From contig NZ_JBDFMQ010000001.1 of the NCBI RefSeq assembly GCF_047238345.1, forward strand, positions 1,612,001 through 1,676,000: a DNA stretch of 64,000 bases, read 5' to 3'. The position numbers and the translations under genes were made by a program. A model generated the notes under the pieces. The model worked only from the letters and a program-made list of their open reading frames with translations, did no database searches and was not told where the DNA came from. The first letter of the stretch is position 1, and every line of letters begins with the position of its first letter. This document shows positions 42,879-51,147 of the stretch, one piece after another. The DNA is from Shouchella sp047238345 (GTDB lineage Bacteria > Bacillota > Bacilli > Bacillales > Bacillaceae_D).

Positions 42879-44174
42879 ATGGAGACTCAAATTGATGACT
42901 GGATATCAGAACAAGAAGAGACAATTCAAGCGTGGCGTCGCGAGCTGCATCAAATTGCTGAGGTGGGATTTTGCGAATATGAAACAACGCATTACATTAT
43001 CCAACAACTCGAACCTCTTAATTTCACTCTCCACACTGGTCGTTCGGTAATGGATGATGGGGCACGGTTTGGTGTTCCTCATGCAGATGAATTACGAAAA
43101 CACGAACAACGGGCGCTCGAACATGGCGTTCCGCATACATTAATGGAGGAAATGAAAGGTGGCTTTACTGGAGTTGTAGCTGTTCTCGAGACCGGAAGAC
43201 CTGGTAGCCACACGGCCATGAGGTTTGATATTGATGCATTGCCAATAGAAGAGGACACAACGGAAGACCATCTACCTGCTAAAGCAGGATTTCGATCCCA
43301 TCATGATGGCATGATGCACGCGTGTGGTCACGATGGTCACACAGCAATTGGTCTGGCAATGGCACACTTTTTAGCTACATGGAAAGACCAGTTATCAGGT
43401 ACGTACACGTTAATTTTTCAGCCAGCTGAAGAAGGAAGCCGAGGAGCGAAGTCGATCGTAGAAAAAGGCTGGCTTGACGGTGTTGATTATTTTCTTAGTG
43501 GTCACTTAGGGATTCGGTCCCAGCCTGTAGGGACGCTTGTTTCTGGTGCAACGACTATTTTGGCGACAACAAAAATAGATGCAACATTTACGGGAACAAC
43601 AGCTCATGCTGGAATGGAACCCCATAAAGGAAAAAATGCAATGCTTGCTGCTTCCACAGCTGTATTAAATTTGCACGGCATTTCTCCTCATAGTGACGGC
43701 GAGACGCGTATAAATGTTGGGCGTTTTGAAGCGGGTAATGGTCGTAATATTGTTCCAGGAGACGCAATTTTACAATTAGAAACCCGAGGCGAGTCTACAA
43801 ATGAAAATGCCTACATGAAAACCGAGGCAATTCGACGGCTAGAGGGCGCTGCACATATGCACGATGTGACTTTAGACTATCAAATTGTTGGTGAAGGACT
43901 CGCTGCAGAGACAGACCCTTACTTTATTGAAAAAATTCCAGTAGTCACAAGTTCGAGTCGCTATGTTCAAACTGTAAAAGAAACGATGGCGCTAAACGGA
44001 TCTGAAGACGTAACCTATATGATGCGTCACGTCCAAGACCAAGGTGGTCTAGCTAGCTATATGATTTTTGGTAGCCAGTTAGCAGCAGGGCATCATCATA
44101 AACAGTTTGATTTTGAAGAAGGCGCGCTTTATGTTGCCGTAAGCGCACTTGCACATATCGTTGTTCATAACTAG
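42879..44174 (+). CDS. abgA: M20 family amidohydrolase, AbgA-like
   Basis: 431 residues, near E. coli AbgA (436). Shows the long insertion typical of AbgA before the first metal ligand (ARFGVPHADELRKHEQRALEHG), then AMRFDIDALPIEE, HHDGMMHACGHDGHTAIGLAMAHF, LIFQPAEEGSRGAKSIVEKGWLDGVDYFLSGHLG and a C-terminal SQLAAGHHHKQFDFEE. In E. coli AbgA and AbgB form the p-aminobenzoyl-glutamate hydrolase; here the partner would be the preceding gene. ATG 42879 lies three bases after that gene's stop, with AGAGGGGA upstream. Confidence 0.9.
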   Translation: METQIDDWISEQEETIQAWRRELHQIAEVGFCEYETTHYIIQQLEPLNFTLHTGRSVMDDGARFGVPHADELRKHEQRALEHGVPHTLMEEMKGGFTGVVAVLETGRPGSHTAMRFDIDALPIEEDTTEDHLPAKAGFRSHHDGMMHACGHDGHTAIGLAMAHFLATWKDQLSGTYTLIFQPAEEGSRGAKSIVEKGWLDGVDYFLSGHLGIRSQPVGTLVSGATTILATTKIDATFTGTTAHAGMEPHKGKNAMLAASTAVLNLHGISPHSDGETRINVGRFEAGNGRNIVPGDAILQLETRGESTNENAYMKTEAIRRLEGAAHMHDVTLDYQIVGEGLAAETDPYFIEKIPVVTSSSRYVQTVKETMALNGSEDVTYMMRHVQDQGGLASYMIFGSQLAAGHHHKQFDFEEGALYVAVSALAHIVVHN

Positions 44175-44184
44175 ATTATGTTCG

Positions 44185-44231
44185 AAAAAAGAGCTTCAAG
44201 TGTTAGAAAACATAACGCTAGCTCTTTTTTT
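44185..44231 (+). terminator. intrinsic terminator of the abg operon
   Basis: AAAAAAGAGCT pairs with AGCTCTTTTTT (44185-44195 with 44220-44230), with an inner AGTGTTA/TAACGCT pairing and T7. Confidence 0.9.
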
Positions 44232-44406
44232 ACTAAAGTCAATTAAACGGCGACGACTTCTGCGGGAACAGTGCGTGTTCGAAGACAATGGAGCGTTCTT
44301 TGCTGAATGGCGGAGGCTGTGTTCTAGCAAAGAAGATATCATGAGCGCAAGGAATCGTGCAGCGCAAACGGATGTCGCCTTTTGCCTGTGTGAAAGCGTA
44401 CGCAAA

Positions 44407-44435
44407 TTGACTCACGTAAAAATGATAGTTATTCA
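44407..44435 (+). promoter_or_regulatory. possible promoter of the regulator gene
   Basis: TTGACT (44407-44412), 17-base spacer, TATTCA (44430-44435); only 20 bases from the start codon, so the transcript leader would be very short. Confidence 0.4.
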
Positions 44436-44455
44436 CATATGAAAAGAGGGAAATG

Positions 44456-45748
44456 ATGACGATTAACTTAGGCGTCGTTGGACCGGAAGATTCTGTTGGA
44501 ACACTTACCAAGGTGGTCGAAGAGTATCCTTCATTCAAAGCGATTCCGATTATTTATGAAAATGTTGAACAAGCTCCTTCCAAAATTAAACAAACTACCC
44601 AACAGGTTGATCAATGGCTTTTCACCGGTCAAGCTCCGTACTCACTCTGCACGGAAATGGGTATTGTCTCAAAAGATCAATCTTGGTTTGTTCCTCTTGA
44701 GGGTTCAAGCCTATTAGGAACATTTTTAGAGGCATTCTACCACACAGACCAAAAAAAATTAGATGTAAGTTTAGATACGATTTCCCCTCAATATACCGAC
44801 TGGCTTATTAATGAATTTTCCTTAGCCCATTTAACCATACACCTGTTTGATTATCCTGATTACGTTGAAGAAGAAAAACTGATTGCGTTTCACAAACAAG
44901 CATTTCAATCAGGAAAAACTGCTTTGGCATTAACTTGTTTAAGAGGCGTTTACCAGGCACTAATAAAACTTGGGATCCCTTGTTACCGTGTGCAACCAGC
45001 GGAGCCAGTAACACGCAATATTTTAGCGCGAATACAAGATCGTATGAACTCTCTTTATTATAAAAAAGCTCAAATCGGCGTTGTTGGAGCGCTTATTCCG
45101 TTCTCACAAACGGAACAGAAAGAGATGGTCTATTCCTATAAGCGAAAGCACCAAGAACTAGTTATTAGAAAGAGGCTATTAGAATACGCTGAATCGCTAC
45201 AAGGATCGTTTATAGAAATTGGGAACGGTTATTTTGAAATTTTTACAACAAGGGGAGAAATTGAAGCGCAAAGCTGGCCTTATGAAGTCATTGATGACGT
45301 AAAAACGAGTACAAATCTGACTATTTATTTAGGAATTGGTTACGGTAGGACAGCGCTGGCAGCGTCCAAACATGTTCAAAGTGCGCTCGATTTTAGTAAG
45401 CAAGCAAGAGAACAAATGATTGTGCTCGTGGATGAGGAGAACAACGTTTCTGAAGCAAAGCGAAATGAAGAACCATTTCAATATCGCCAAGTTTTTTTAG
45501 GAGACCATTCTACAAATGTAGCAGTTGGACCAGCCATCATTGCACGTATTTACGCAAAAGTAGCACAACAAAAGCAATCCTATTTTTCTTCACAAGACGT
45601 GGCAATTTGGTTGGAAGGAACCGAGCGACATGCGCGGCGAATTTTATTTGAGTTGGAGAAAGGGAACGTCATTCGTCAAGTCGGAGAAGAGCAATCTGGA
45701 AGACGAGGAAGGCCGAGAAGAGTTTATTGTTTCAAAGACAGCTTGTGA
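44456..45748 (+). CDS. probable transcriptional regulator, unrecognised family, C-terminal winged helix
   Basis: 430 residues; I cannot assign a family. Residues 1-190 look like an alpha/beta ligand-binding domain (LGVVGPEDSVGTLTKVVEE, VDQWLFTGQAPYSL, LALTCLRGVYQALIKLGIPCYRV), reminiscent of PrpR-type sensors. Residues about 200-345 contain IGNGYFEIFTTRGEIE and IYLGIGYGRTALAASKHVQSALDFSK, a layout like a degenerate GGDEF or cyclase-related domain. Residues about 370-430 form a winged helix (FSSQDVAIWLEGTERHARRILFELEKGNVIRQVG) with a basic GRRGRPRR tail. It follows the abg operon and probably controls it. ATG 44456 is better spaced from AGAGGG than ATG 44453. Confidence 0.6.
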   Translation: MTINLGVVGPEDSVGTLTKVVEEYPSFKAIPIIYENVEQAPSKIKQTTQQVDQWLFTGQAPYSLCTEMGIVSKDQSWFVPLEGSSLLGTFLEAFYHTDQKKLDVSLDTISPQYTDWLINEFSLAHLTIHLFDYPDYVEEEKLIAFHKQAFQSGKTALALTCLRGVYQALIKLGIPCYRVQPAEPVTRNILARIQDRMNSLYYKKAQIGVVGALIPFSQTEQKEMVYSYKRKHQELVIRKRLLEYAESLQGSFIEIGNGYFEIFTTRGEIEAQSWPYEVIDDVKTSTNLTIYLGIGYGRTALAASKHVQSALDFSKQAREQMIVLVDEENNVSEAKRNEEPFQYRQVFLGDHSTNVAVGPAIIARIYAKVAQQKQSYFSSQDVAIWLEGTERHARRILFELEKGNVIRQVGEEQSGRRGRPRRVYCFKDSL

Positions 45749-45818
45749 GTAAGTTTATTATGCATTGGTTTTAATAAAAGACCAAAATACTTCTTATCTG
45801 CCAACGACTTAATAAAAC

Positions 45819-45855
45819 AAGAACCTATTCAGTAATGATAGGTTCTTATTTTTAT
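45819..45855 (+). terminator. intrinsic terminator
   Basis: 10-bp stem AAGAACCTAT/ATAGGTTCTT (45819-45828 with 45838-45847), then ATTTTTATT. Confidence 0.82.
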
Positions 45856-46417
45856 TAAAAATTTTAATATGATTTATTTGTTAGTTGGTGGGATTTTATA
45901 TAGATCGAAATTGAGTATTATTGTAAGTAAGACGTGGTAGTAATGTAGCGTGCGTCAGACTTGCTAATACAAGTCTCATTTTCCGAATAGATCGTAATCT
46001 TTCTTCTAATACCAAAGATTGTTTTTGCACCAGTTACTGCCTATGAAATAAAGATCTTACTGTCATAGTATCATAATAAAAATATTCTTAACATGAGCAA
46101 GCATATTAAAATACTTATGGAAAGGATTCAAATCAGTTGAAAATAAGAGGAAAAGGGATCTTTTACTAGAATGAAAGAGCTGAGGAGGTGTAAGGGTGAG
46201 TGAGTAATTGTTATACAATTTAAAGTTTAATAGTTGCGGTCGATTTTTATTCAGAAGAAATGCTATGATAATGCAGTGCTAAAAACAATTGTATGAACAG
46301 ACCCGCATGAATGAATCTTTGTAGAATCTAGAGGTTGATTCGCTCATTTACAAAGAAATCGCAAAAACTTGCCGGATTTAGGTAGTTTCTTTTGGTACAG
46401 GAAGGATGTTAATTCAT
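45856..46417. other. 560-bp intergenic region upstream of putP
   Basis: No gene recognised. Contents: a 7-bp hairpin AGACTTG/CAAGTCT (45957-45963 with 45970-45976); an orphan ribosome-site-like AGGAGGTG (46183-46190) followed by a GTG frame of only three codons; and an extended -10 TGCTATGAT (46261-46269) without a clear -35, the best candidate promoter for putP. The long leader could carry control elements that I do not recognise. Confidence 0.4.
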
Positions 46418-47923
46418 ATGTCAACGCAAATTATTGCAGCCATTATTATTTATTTATTAATTATGGTCATGATTGGCTGGTATGGTTATAAAAAAACGGC
46501 TAGTCACTCTGACTACACTCTTGGTGGAAGGGGACTTTCACCGACTGTCGCTGCACTAAGTGCTGGAGCATCAGACATGAGTGGATGGCTTATGCTTGCT
46601 TTACCTGGTTCTATGTATTTAACAGGACTCGGTGCTGGTTGGTTAGCGCTCGGACTTATTATTGGCGCTTATTTAAATTGGATTTTCTTAGCCCCTCGGT
46701 TAAGAACGTATACGGAAACAGCAAATGACTCTATTACGATTCCATCCTTTTTAGAAAATCGCTTTATTGATTCGACTAAACTTTTACGTATTTTATCTGG
46801 GATCATTATTATTTTCTTCTTTACGATTTATGTGTCTTCAGGAATGGTATCAGGAGGAAGGGTTTTTGATTCGTTATTAGGCATTGATTATCATACGAGT
46901 TTGTTAATTGTCGCAGGGGTTACCATTCTTTATACACTGTTTGGTGGTTTTTTAGCAGTAAGCTGGACAGACGTCGTCCAAGGTGGCGTTATGATGCTTG
47001 CATTGCTCATTGTGCCGATTTTTGCTTTAGCAGAAGTAGGCGGAGTGTCTTCGTCATTTGATCAAATTCGAACTATTGACCCACAGCTATTAGATATTTT
47101 TCGCGGAGTTACAGTGATAACGATTATTGGCTCATTAGCATGGGGCCTAGGCTACTTTGGTCAACCACACATTATTGTTCGTTTTATGGCGCTGCGTACG
47201 GCGCGAGAAGCGAAGCCGGCTAGAAGAATTGGGATGGCATGGATGATTATCTCGATAATTGGTGCTATGTTTACAGGTCTCGTTGGCCGAGCATATTTGA
47301 GTAACGAAGGGGTCTTCTTAAATCCAGATAACGACAGTCAACATGAAACCGTATTTGTGGTTTTAGGTGAGATGTTATTTCATCCGTTCGTTATCGGCAT
47401 TATCTTTAGTGCAATTTTGGCGGCTGTTATGAGTACAATATCTTCTCAACTACTTGTAACATCTAGTTCACTAACTGAAGACTTATATAAGACATTTCTT
47501 AAGCGTAAACCTGGAGATCGAGAGTTAGTTTTTCTAGGTCGAGCAGCGGTGCTTGTTGTTGCGCTAATTGCCTTAGCGTTGTCTTGGAATCCGGATAGTT
47601 CGATTCTTGAACTAGTTAGTTATGCTTGGGCAGGTTTTGGTGCTGCATTCGGTCCAGTTATGCTAATCAGCTTGTACTGGAGAGGCATGACGAGATGGGG
47701 CGCACTTGCCGGAATGTTGTCTGGTGCAATTGTTGTTATTGTTTGGGCCAACACAAGTCTTTATCAAGTGCTTGGTATGAATGAACGTGTATATGAACTT
47801 CTTCCAGGTTTTATTATAGCGACCATTATGATTTTTGTTGTAAGTAAGCTAACGAAAAACGACGAAAGAGTCGCTCAAGGCTTTAAAGAATTCAAACAAC
47901 AGTTAGACGAGAATAAGAAATAA
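46418..47923 (+). CDS. putP: sodium/proline symporter
   Basis: 501 residues, solute:sodium symporter family with about thirteen membrane helices. PutP marks: DYTLGGRGLSPTVAALSAGASDMSGWLMLALPG, LGLIIGAYLNWIFLAPRLRTYTE, SGMVSGGRVFDS, LYTLFGGFLAVSWTDVVQG, WGLGYFGQPHIIVRFMALR and SSQLLVTSSSLTEDLY. Imports proline with Na+ for nutrition or osmoprotection. ATG 46418 is preferred by alignment with known N-termini; GGAAGGA lies 11 bases upstream. An in-frame ATG at 46406 overlaps that site. No proline catabolic genes are adjacent. Confidence 0.93.
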   Translation: MSTQIIAAIIIYLLIMVMIGWYGYKKTASHSDYTLGGRGLSPTVAALSAGASDMSGWLMLALPGSMYLTGLGAGWLALGLIIGAYLNWIFLAPRLRTYTETANDSITIPSFLENRFIDSTKLLRILSGIIIIFFFTIYVSSGMVSGGRVFDSLLGIDYHTSLLIVAGVTILYTLFGGFLAVSWTDVVQGGVMMLALLIVPIFALAEVGGVSSSFDQIRTIDPQLLDIFRGVTVITIIGSLAWGLGYFGQPHIIVRFMALRTAREAKPARRIGMAWMIISIIGAMFTGLVGRAYLSNEGVFLNPDNDSQHETVFVVLGEMLFHPFVIGIIFSAILAAVMSTISSQLLVTSSSLTEDLYKTFLKRKPGDRELVFLGRAAVLVVALIALALSWNPDSSILELVSYAWAGFGAAFGPVMLISLYWRGMTRWGALAGMLSGAIVVIVWANTSLYQVLGMNERVYELLPGFIIATIMIFVVSKLTKNDERVAQGFKEFKQQLDENKK

Positions 47924-47939
47924 TTAGCTTCGTACGCTT

Positions 47940-47977
47940 AAAGACAAATGAGCCATTGATGGCTCATTTGTCTTTTT
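47940..47977 (+). terminator. intrinsic terminator of putP
   Basis: 17-base complementary arms (47940-47956 with 47959-47975) around ATGGCTCAT-type centre, T5 tail. Confidence 0.93.
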
Positions 47978-48066
47978 AGGTTCAAAAATCACTTGCATGT
48001 AAATGTTTAATGGGAGCATAATTGGGTATCGTAAAGGTGGACATAGAAGAAAGGGAATGAGACAGT

Positions 48067-48465
48067 ATGAAAAAATGGTCAATGTTTAGTCTAGTTTTAC
48101 TAACGACAATACTCCTATCAGCATGCAACAATGGTGGGAATGAACCAGCAGAAGAAGGAGAGTCTGGTCAAACGAGTGATGAAACGAGTAGTGAAAATCA
48201 TGATTCGAACGAAGCCTCTATTGATGGGGTAAAGGATTCATGGACAGAAGTACCGCTTGTTTTAGAGGAGATCGAGGATTCAATTACTCGGGTCGAACTG
48301 ACAAATGATCGAGGTGGCAGTCGGGTCATTCTTTATTACACGAATGAAGAAGGTCCTCAATACAAATCCGTGCTCGTCAAAGACGAGGAACGCTTGAAGA
48401 TTATTTCAATTAATGAAAATGGGGAAGGGGAAATTTTTAACGAAATTGTAGAAGACCGCTTATAA
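48067..48465 (+). CDS. small lipoprotein of unknown function
   Basis: 132 residues. A lipoprotein signal ends in LLSAC (Cys at about residue 19), followed by a low-complexity acidic linker rich in Glu, Ser and Asn (about 20-60). The remaining 70 residues form a probable beta-rich domain (ITRVELTNDRGGSRVILYYTN, YKSVLVKDEERLKIISIN). Not recognised. ATG 48067 follows GAAAGGGAATGAGA. Own terminator; neighbours give no functional clue. Confidence 0.75.
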   Translation: MKKWSMFSLVLLTTILLSACNNGGNEPAEEGESGQTSDETSSENHDSNEASIDGVKDSWTEVPLVLEEIEDSITRVELTNDRGGSRVILYYTNEEGPQYKSVLVKDEERLKIISINENGEGEIFNEIVEDRL

Positions 48466-48477
48466 CCATAATAAGTG

Positions 48478-48520
48478 GAGCGCTAAACAGTAAATTGAAT
48501 ACTGATTTAGCGCTCTTTTT
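48478..48520. terminator. terminator between the lipoprotein gene and pucG
   Basis: GAGCGCTAAA(C)AGTA pairs with TACTGATTTAGCGCTC (48478-48492 with 48500-48515, one mismatch), then T5. It also lies just past the pucG stop on the other strand. Confidence 0.88.
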
Positions 48521-48524
48521 GTGG

Positions 48525-49760
48525 CTATATCTCCATGGGAACCGATTTCGATTCGTAGTATGCAAGTGCTGCTTGAATCGCTCTACCTGTTTGAACCGAT
48601 GCGCCTTTGTAAAGTAAAGCCGCTTCAAGTGCGGCAAGCACAAATAAGACGTTTTCTTTACGGCAACTGTAGCCCATAGAACCAATGCGCCAAATTTTAC
48701 CGTGTAAAGGACCGAACGAACTCGCAATTTCAACACCAAAATGGGTCAACATAAATGCTCTAATTTCATCAGCATTAACGCCAGGAGGGACTGAAATGCA
48801 AGTAACAACAGGCAGTTTATTCTCATGGTCTGCATACAATTGTAGTCCCATTGCTTGAATACCGGCAATTAGTGCCTTTTCATGATACATGTGGCGGTTA
48901 AAACGCTCTGCTAGACCTTCTTCTAGTAAAAGGCGCAACCCTTCATGTAACCCATAAATCATAGAAGTTGCTTCTGTATGATGGTTGAGGCGTCTAGGAC
49001 TCCAGTAATCTTGAAGTTGACTTAAATCAAAATAATTGCTTCGAATAACGGATCCTGAATAAGGTTTAGATTGATCGTATTCAGTAGCGATGCCACGTTC
49101 AACTTTTTTACGTCGATTAATGACAGCTTCAGCTCTTTCATTATACGTAATGGGAGCCATTCCAGCTGGAATTGATAAGCATTTTTGCGTTCCGCCAATC
49201 GCAGCATCAATATACCAATCATCAACGTTAACGTCGACACCGCCAATCGTAGCTACAGCGTCTACTACAAATAAAATGTCCTTCTCACGACACGTTTTTC
49301 CGATGTTTTGTAACGGCATCATGCAGCCAGTAGACGTTTCACCGTGCACACACGCAACAATTTTAGGGTTCACGGCGTTGATTTCAGCGATTATTTCTTC
49401 TTCAGAAAAAATCGTTCCCCATTCGCATTCAATCGAATGAACGTCTGCGTCAAGCCTTTCGCAAATTTCTACTAATAAATGACCAAATCTACCGTAAATC
49501 GGGATAAACACGCGATCTCCTGGTTCAATTAAGCTCGTTAACACAGCCTCTAGCCCTGAACGAGATGTACCATCAATAGGAAATGCCCATTGATTCTTTG
49601 TTTGAAATAAATCTCTTAGCATCGCCATTGTCTCATTCATCATCTCTGTAAAAGCAGGATCAAACTGTCCTAAAATAGGTGCGCTCATGGCACGAAGGAC
49701 ACGTGGCTCTGCCTCAACAGGACCGGGAGTCATGATTGTACGTTTAGCTAAGTCGCTCAC
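48525..49760 (-). CDS. pucG: (S)-ureidoglycine-glyoxylate aminotransferase PucG
   Basis: 411 residues, class V PLP aminotransferase. Transfers the amino group of ureidoglycine to glyoxylate, giving oxalurate and glycine in purine-ring degradation. Marks: MTPGPVEAEPRVLRAM, GTSRSGLEAVL, VHGETSTGCM, VDAVATIGG, and the PLP lysine in GGTQKCLSIPAGMAPI. Near-identical architecture to alanine-glyoxylate aminotransferase, but adjacency to pucF and pucR supports PucG. It begins with GTG (49758-49760) behind AAGGAGG, 12 bases after the pucF stop; the two form an operon. Confidence 0.92.
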   Translation of the reverse strand: MSDLAKRTIMTPGPVEAEPRVLRAMSAPILGQFDPAFTEMMNETMAMLRDLFQTKNQWAFPIDGTSRSGLEAVLTSLIEPGDRVFIPIYGRFGHLLVEICERLDADVHSIECEWGTIFSEEEIIAEINAVNPKIVACVHGETSTGCMMPLQNIGKTCREKDILFVVDAVATIGGVDVNVDDWYIDAAIGGTQKCLSIPAGMAPITYNERAEAVINRRKKVERGIATEYDQSKPYSGSVIRSNYFDLSQLQDYWSPRRLNHHTEATSMIYGLHEGLRLLLEEGLAERFNRHMYHEKALIAGIQAMGLQLYADHENKLPVVTCISVPPGVNADEIRAFMLTHFGVEIASSFGPLHGKIWRIGSMGYSCRKENVLFVLAALEAALLYKGASVQTGRAIQAALAYYESKSVPMEI

Positions 49761-49772
49761 AGTGATTCCTCC

Positions 49773-51005
49773 TTATTGATAAGCAAGTTGGTAAAGAACA
49801 TGTTTTAAAGCGTCTAAACCTACTTGCAAATCTTCTTGTTCTGTAAATTCATATGGAGAATGACTAATTCCTTTCACACTTGGAACAAATAATAAACATG
49901 TAGGAACAGCAGAGCCAAGAATTTGCGCATCGTGCCCTGCGCCACTATACATATAGCGGCTCTTTAATTGGGACTGCTGTGCATAATCATAAGCAAGAGA
50001 AGTCAAGTTTTCTGACATAGAAACAGGCGCAACATCTGAATATTGCTCAACGGACACAGCGATGTCAGATGTGCCGAGTTCATCAACAAACGAGTAAATT
50101 CGTTCATGATAAACATTTAATGTTTCTGAGTGAGGATGGCGGATATCTAACGTAAAGGTAATTTGACCAGGAATGACATTTGGTGTGTTTGGTAAAACAT
50201 TAAATTGGCCGACCGTTGCAACAAAGGATTCATCCATCGAATGACCAGCTTGAATCAACTTTTGAACAAGTGTTGTAGCTGTATCCATCGCATCTCGCCG
50301 TTTATTCATTGGCGTTGTTCCAGCATGATTGCTTTCACCTGTTACCGTGAAAATAAATCGTTTTTGGCCTACAATCCCTTTTACAATACCAAGAGATTCT
50401 CCTGCATCCTCTAAGATTGAACCTTGCTCAATATGTAATTCTACAAAGTATCCTAAGTCTTGACGCAACGGATTTTGATAATGCCCAAGTCCGAATCCAA
50501 ATTCGTTCATTTCATCATAAAAAAACTTGCCGTTTGTGTCTTTTGTTTCACGATAGTTCTTGTCTTGATGAATGCCAGTGAGATTACCGGATCCCCAAAA
50601 ATTTAAAGGAAAGCGACTGCCTTCTTCTTCGCAAAACGAAACAACATCAATGGTTCGTTTCGGTTGACCGTGTGTGTGAACGAGTTCAGAAACAGCGAGT
50701 AAACTAGCGAGTACCCCATATGCACCATCGTATTTCCCGCCGTTTACAACTGTATCAATGTGTGAACCTGTTAAAACAACTGGTTCCTCTTTATTTGTCC
50801 CCTCTACACGTCCGTATACATTCCCAATATCATCATAAAATGGAGCAAATCCGTGTTGTTTAAACAGCTTGTGGATGGTTTGTTGGGCTTTATTCCAAAC
50901 AGGCGTATATAAAAGTCTAGTGACACCACCATCTTTTGTTTTACCTATACTCGCTAATTCTTCAATAATGGACGATATAGGTGCTAGGGATTGTTGAGTT
51001 TTCAT
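49773..51005 (-). CDS. pucF: allantoate amidohydrolase PucF (M20 family)
   Basis: 410 residues. Hydrolyses allantoate to ureidoglycine, ammonia and CO2 in the cytosol. Metal-binding blocks: TGSHIDTVVNGGKYDGAYGVLA, CEEEGSRFPLNFWGSGNL, ELHIEQGSILED, GESNHAGTTPMNKRRDA and the late SGAGHDAQ. The same family includes N-carbamoyl-L-amino-acid hydrolases; the puc neighbours decide. ATG 51003-51005 is preferred (GAGGG seven bases upstream) over the ATG two codons earlier. Divergent from pucR with a PucR-type box between them. Confidence 0.93.
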   Translation of the reverse strand: MKTQQSLAPISSIIEELASIGKTKDGGVTRLLYTPVWNKAQQTIHKLFKQHGFAPFYDDIGNVYGRVEGTNKEEPVVLTGSHIDTVVNGGKYDGAYGVLASLLAVSELVHTHGQPKRTIDVVSFCEEEGSRFPLNFWGSGNLTGIHQDKNYRETKDTNGKFFYDEMNEFGFGLGHYQNPLRQDLGYFVELHIEQGSILEDAGESLGIVKGIVGQKRFIFTVTGESNHAGTTPMNKRRDAMDTATTLVQKLIQAGHSMDESFVATVGQFNVLPNTPNVIPGQITFTLDIRHPHSETLNVYHERIYSFVDELGTSDIAVSVEQYSDVAPVSMSENLTSLAYDYAQQSQLKSRYMYSGAGHDAQILGSAVPTCLLFVPSVKGISHSPYEFTEQEDLQVGLDALKHVLYQLAYQ

Positions 51006-51080
51006 AGTCATACCCTCACTTTTGTCAAAATGTTTTGATTGAACAACTGTAAAAATAAGTGTACGGTTAAACTATTCAGA

Positions 51081-51093
51081 TTTCATTGGATGA
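51081..51093 (+). promoter_or_regulatory. PucR-type box in the pucF-pucR intergenic region
   Basis: TTTCATTGGATGA fits 11 of 13 positions of the B. subtilis PucR box WWWCNTTGGTTAA, including all of WWWCNTTGG. A second partial GGTTAA lies at 51065-51070. Confidence 0.55.
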
Positions 51094-51147
51094 TTTATTG
51101 TTTTTTGATTTAATTGTTGTGCACATTGTCTAAAATGGAGGGGTTAG

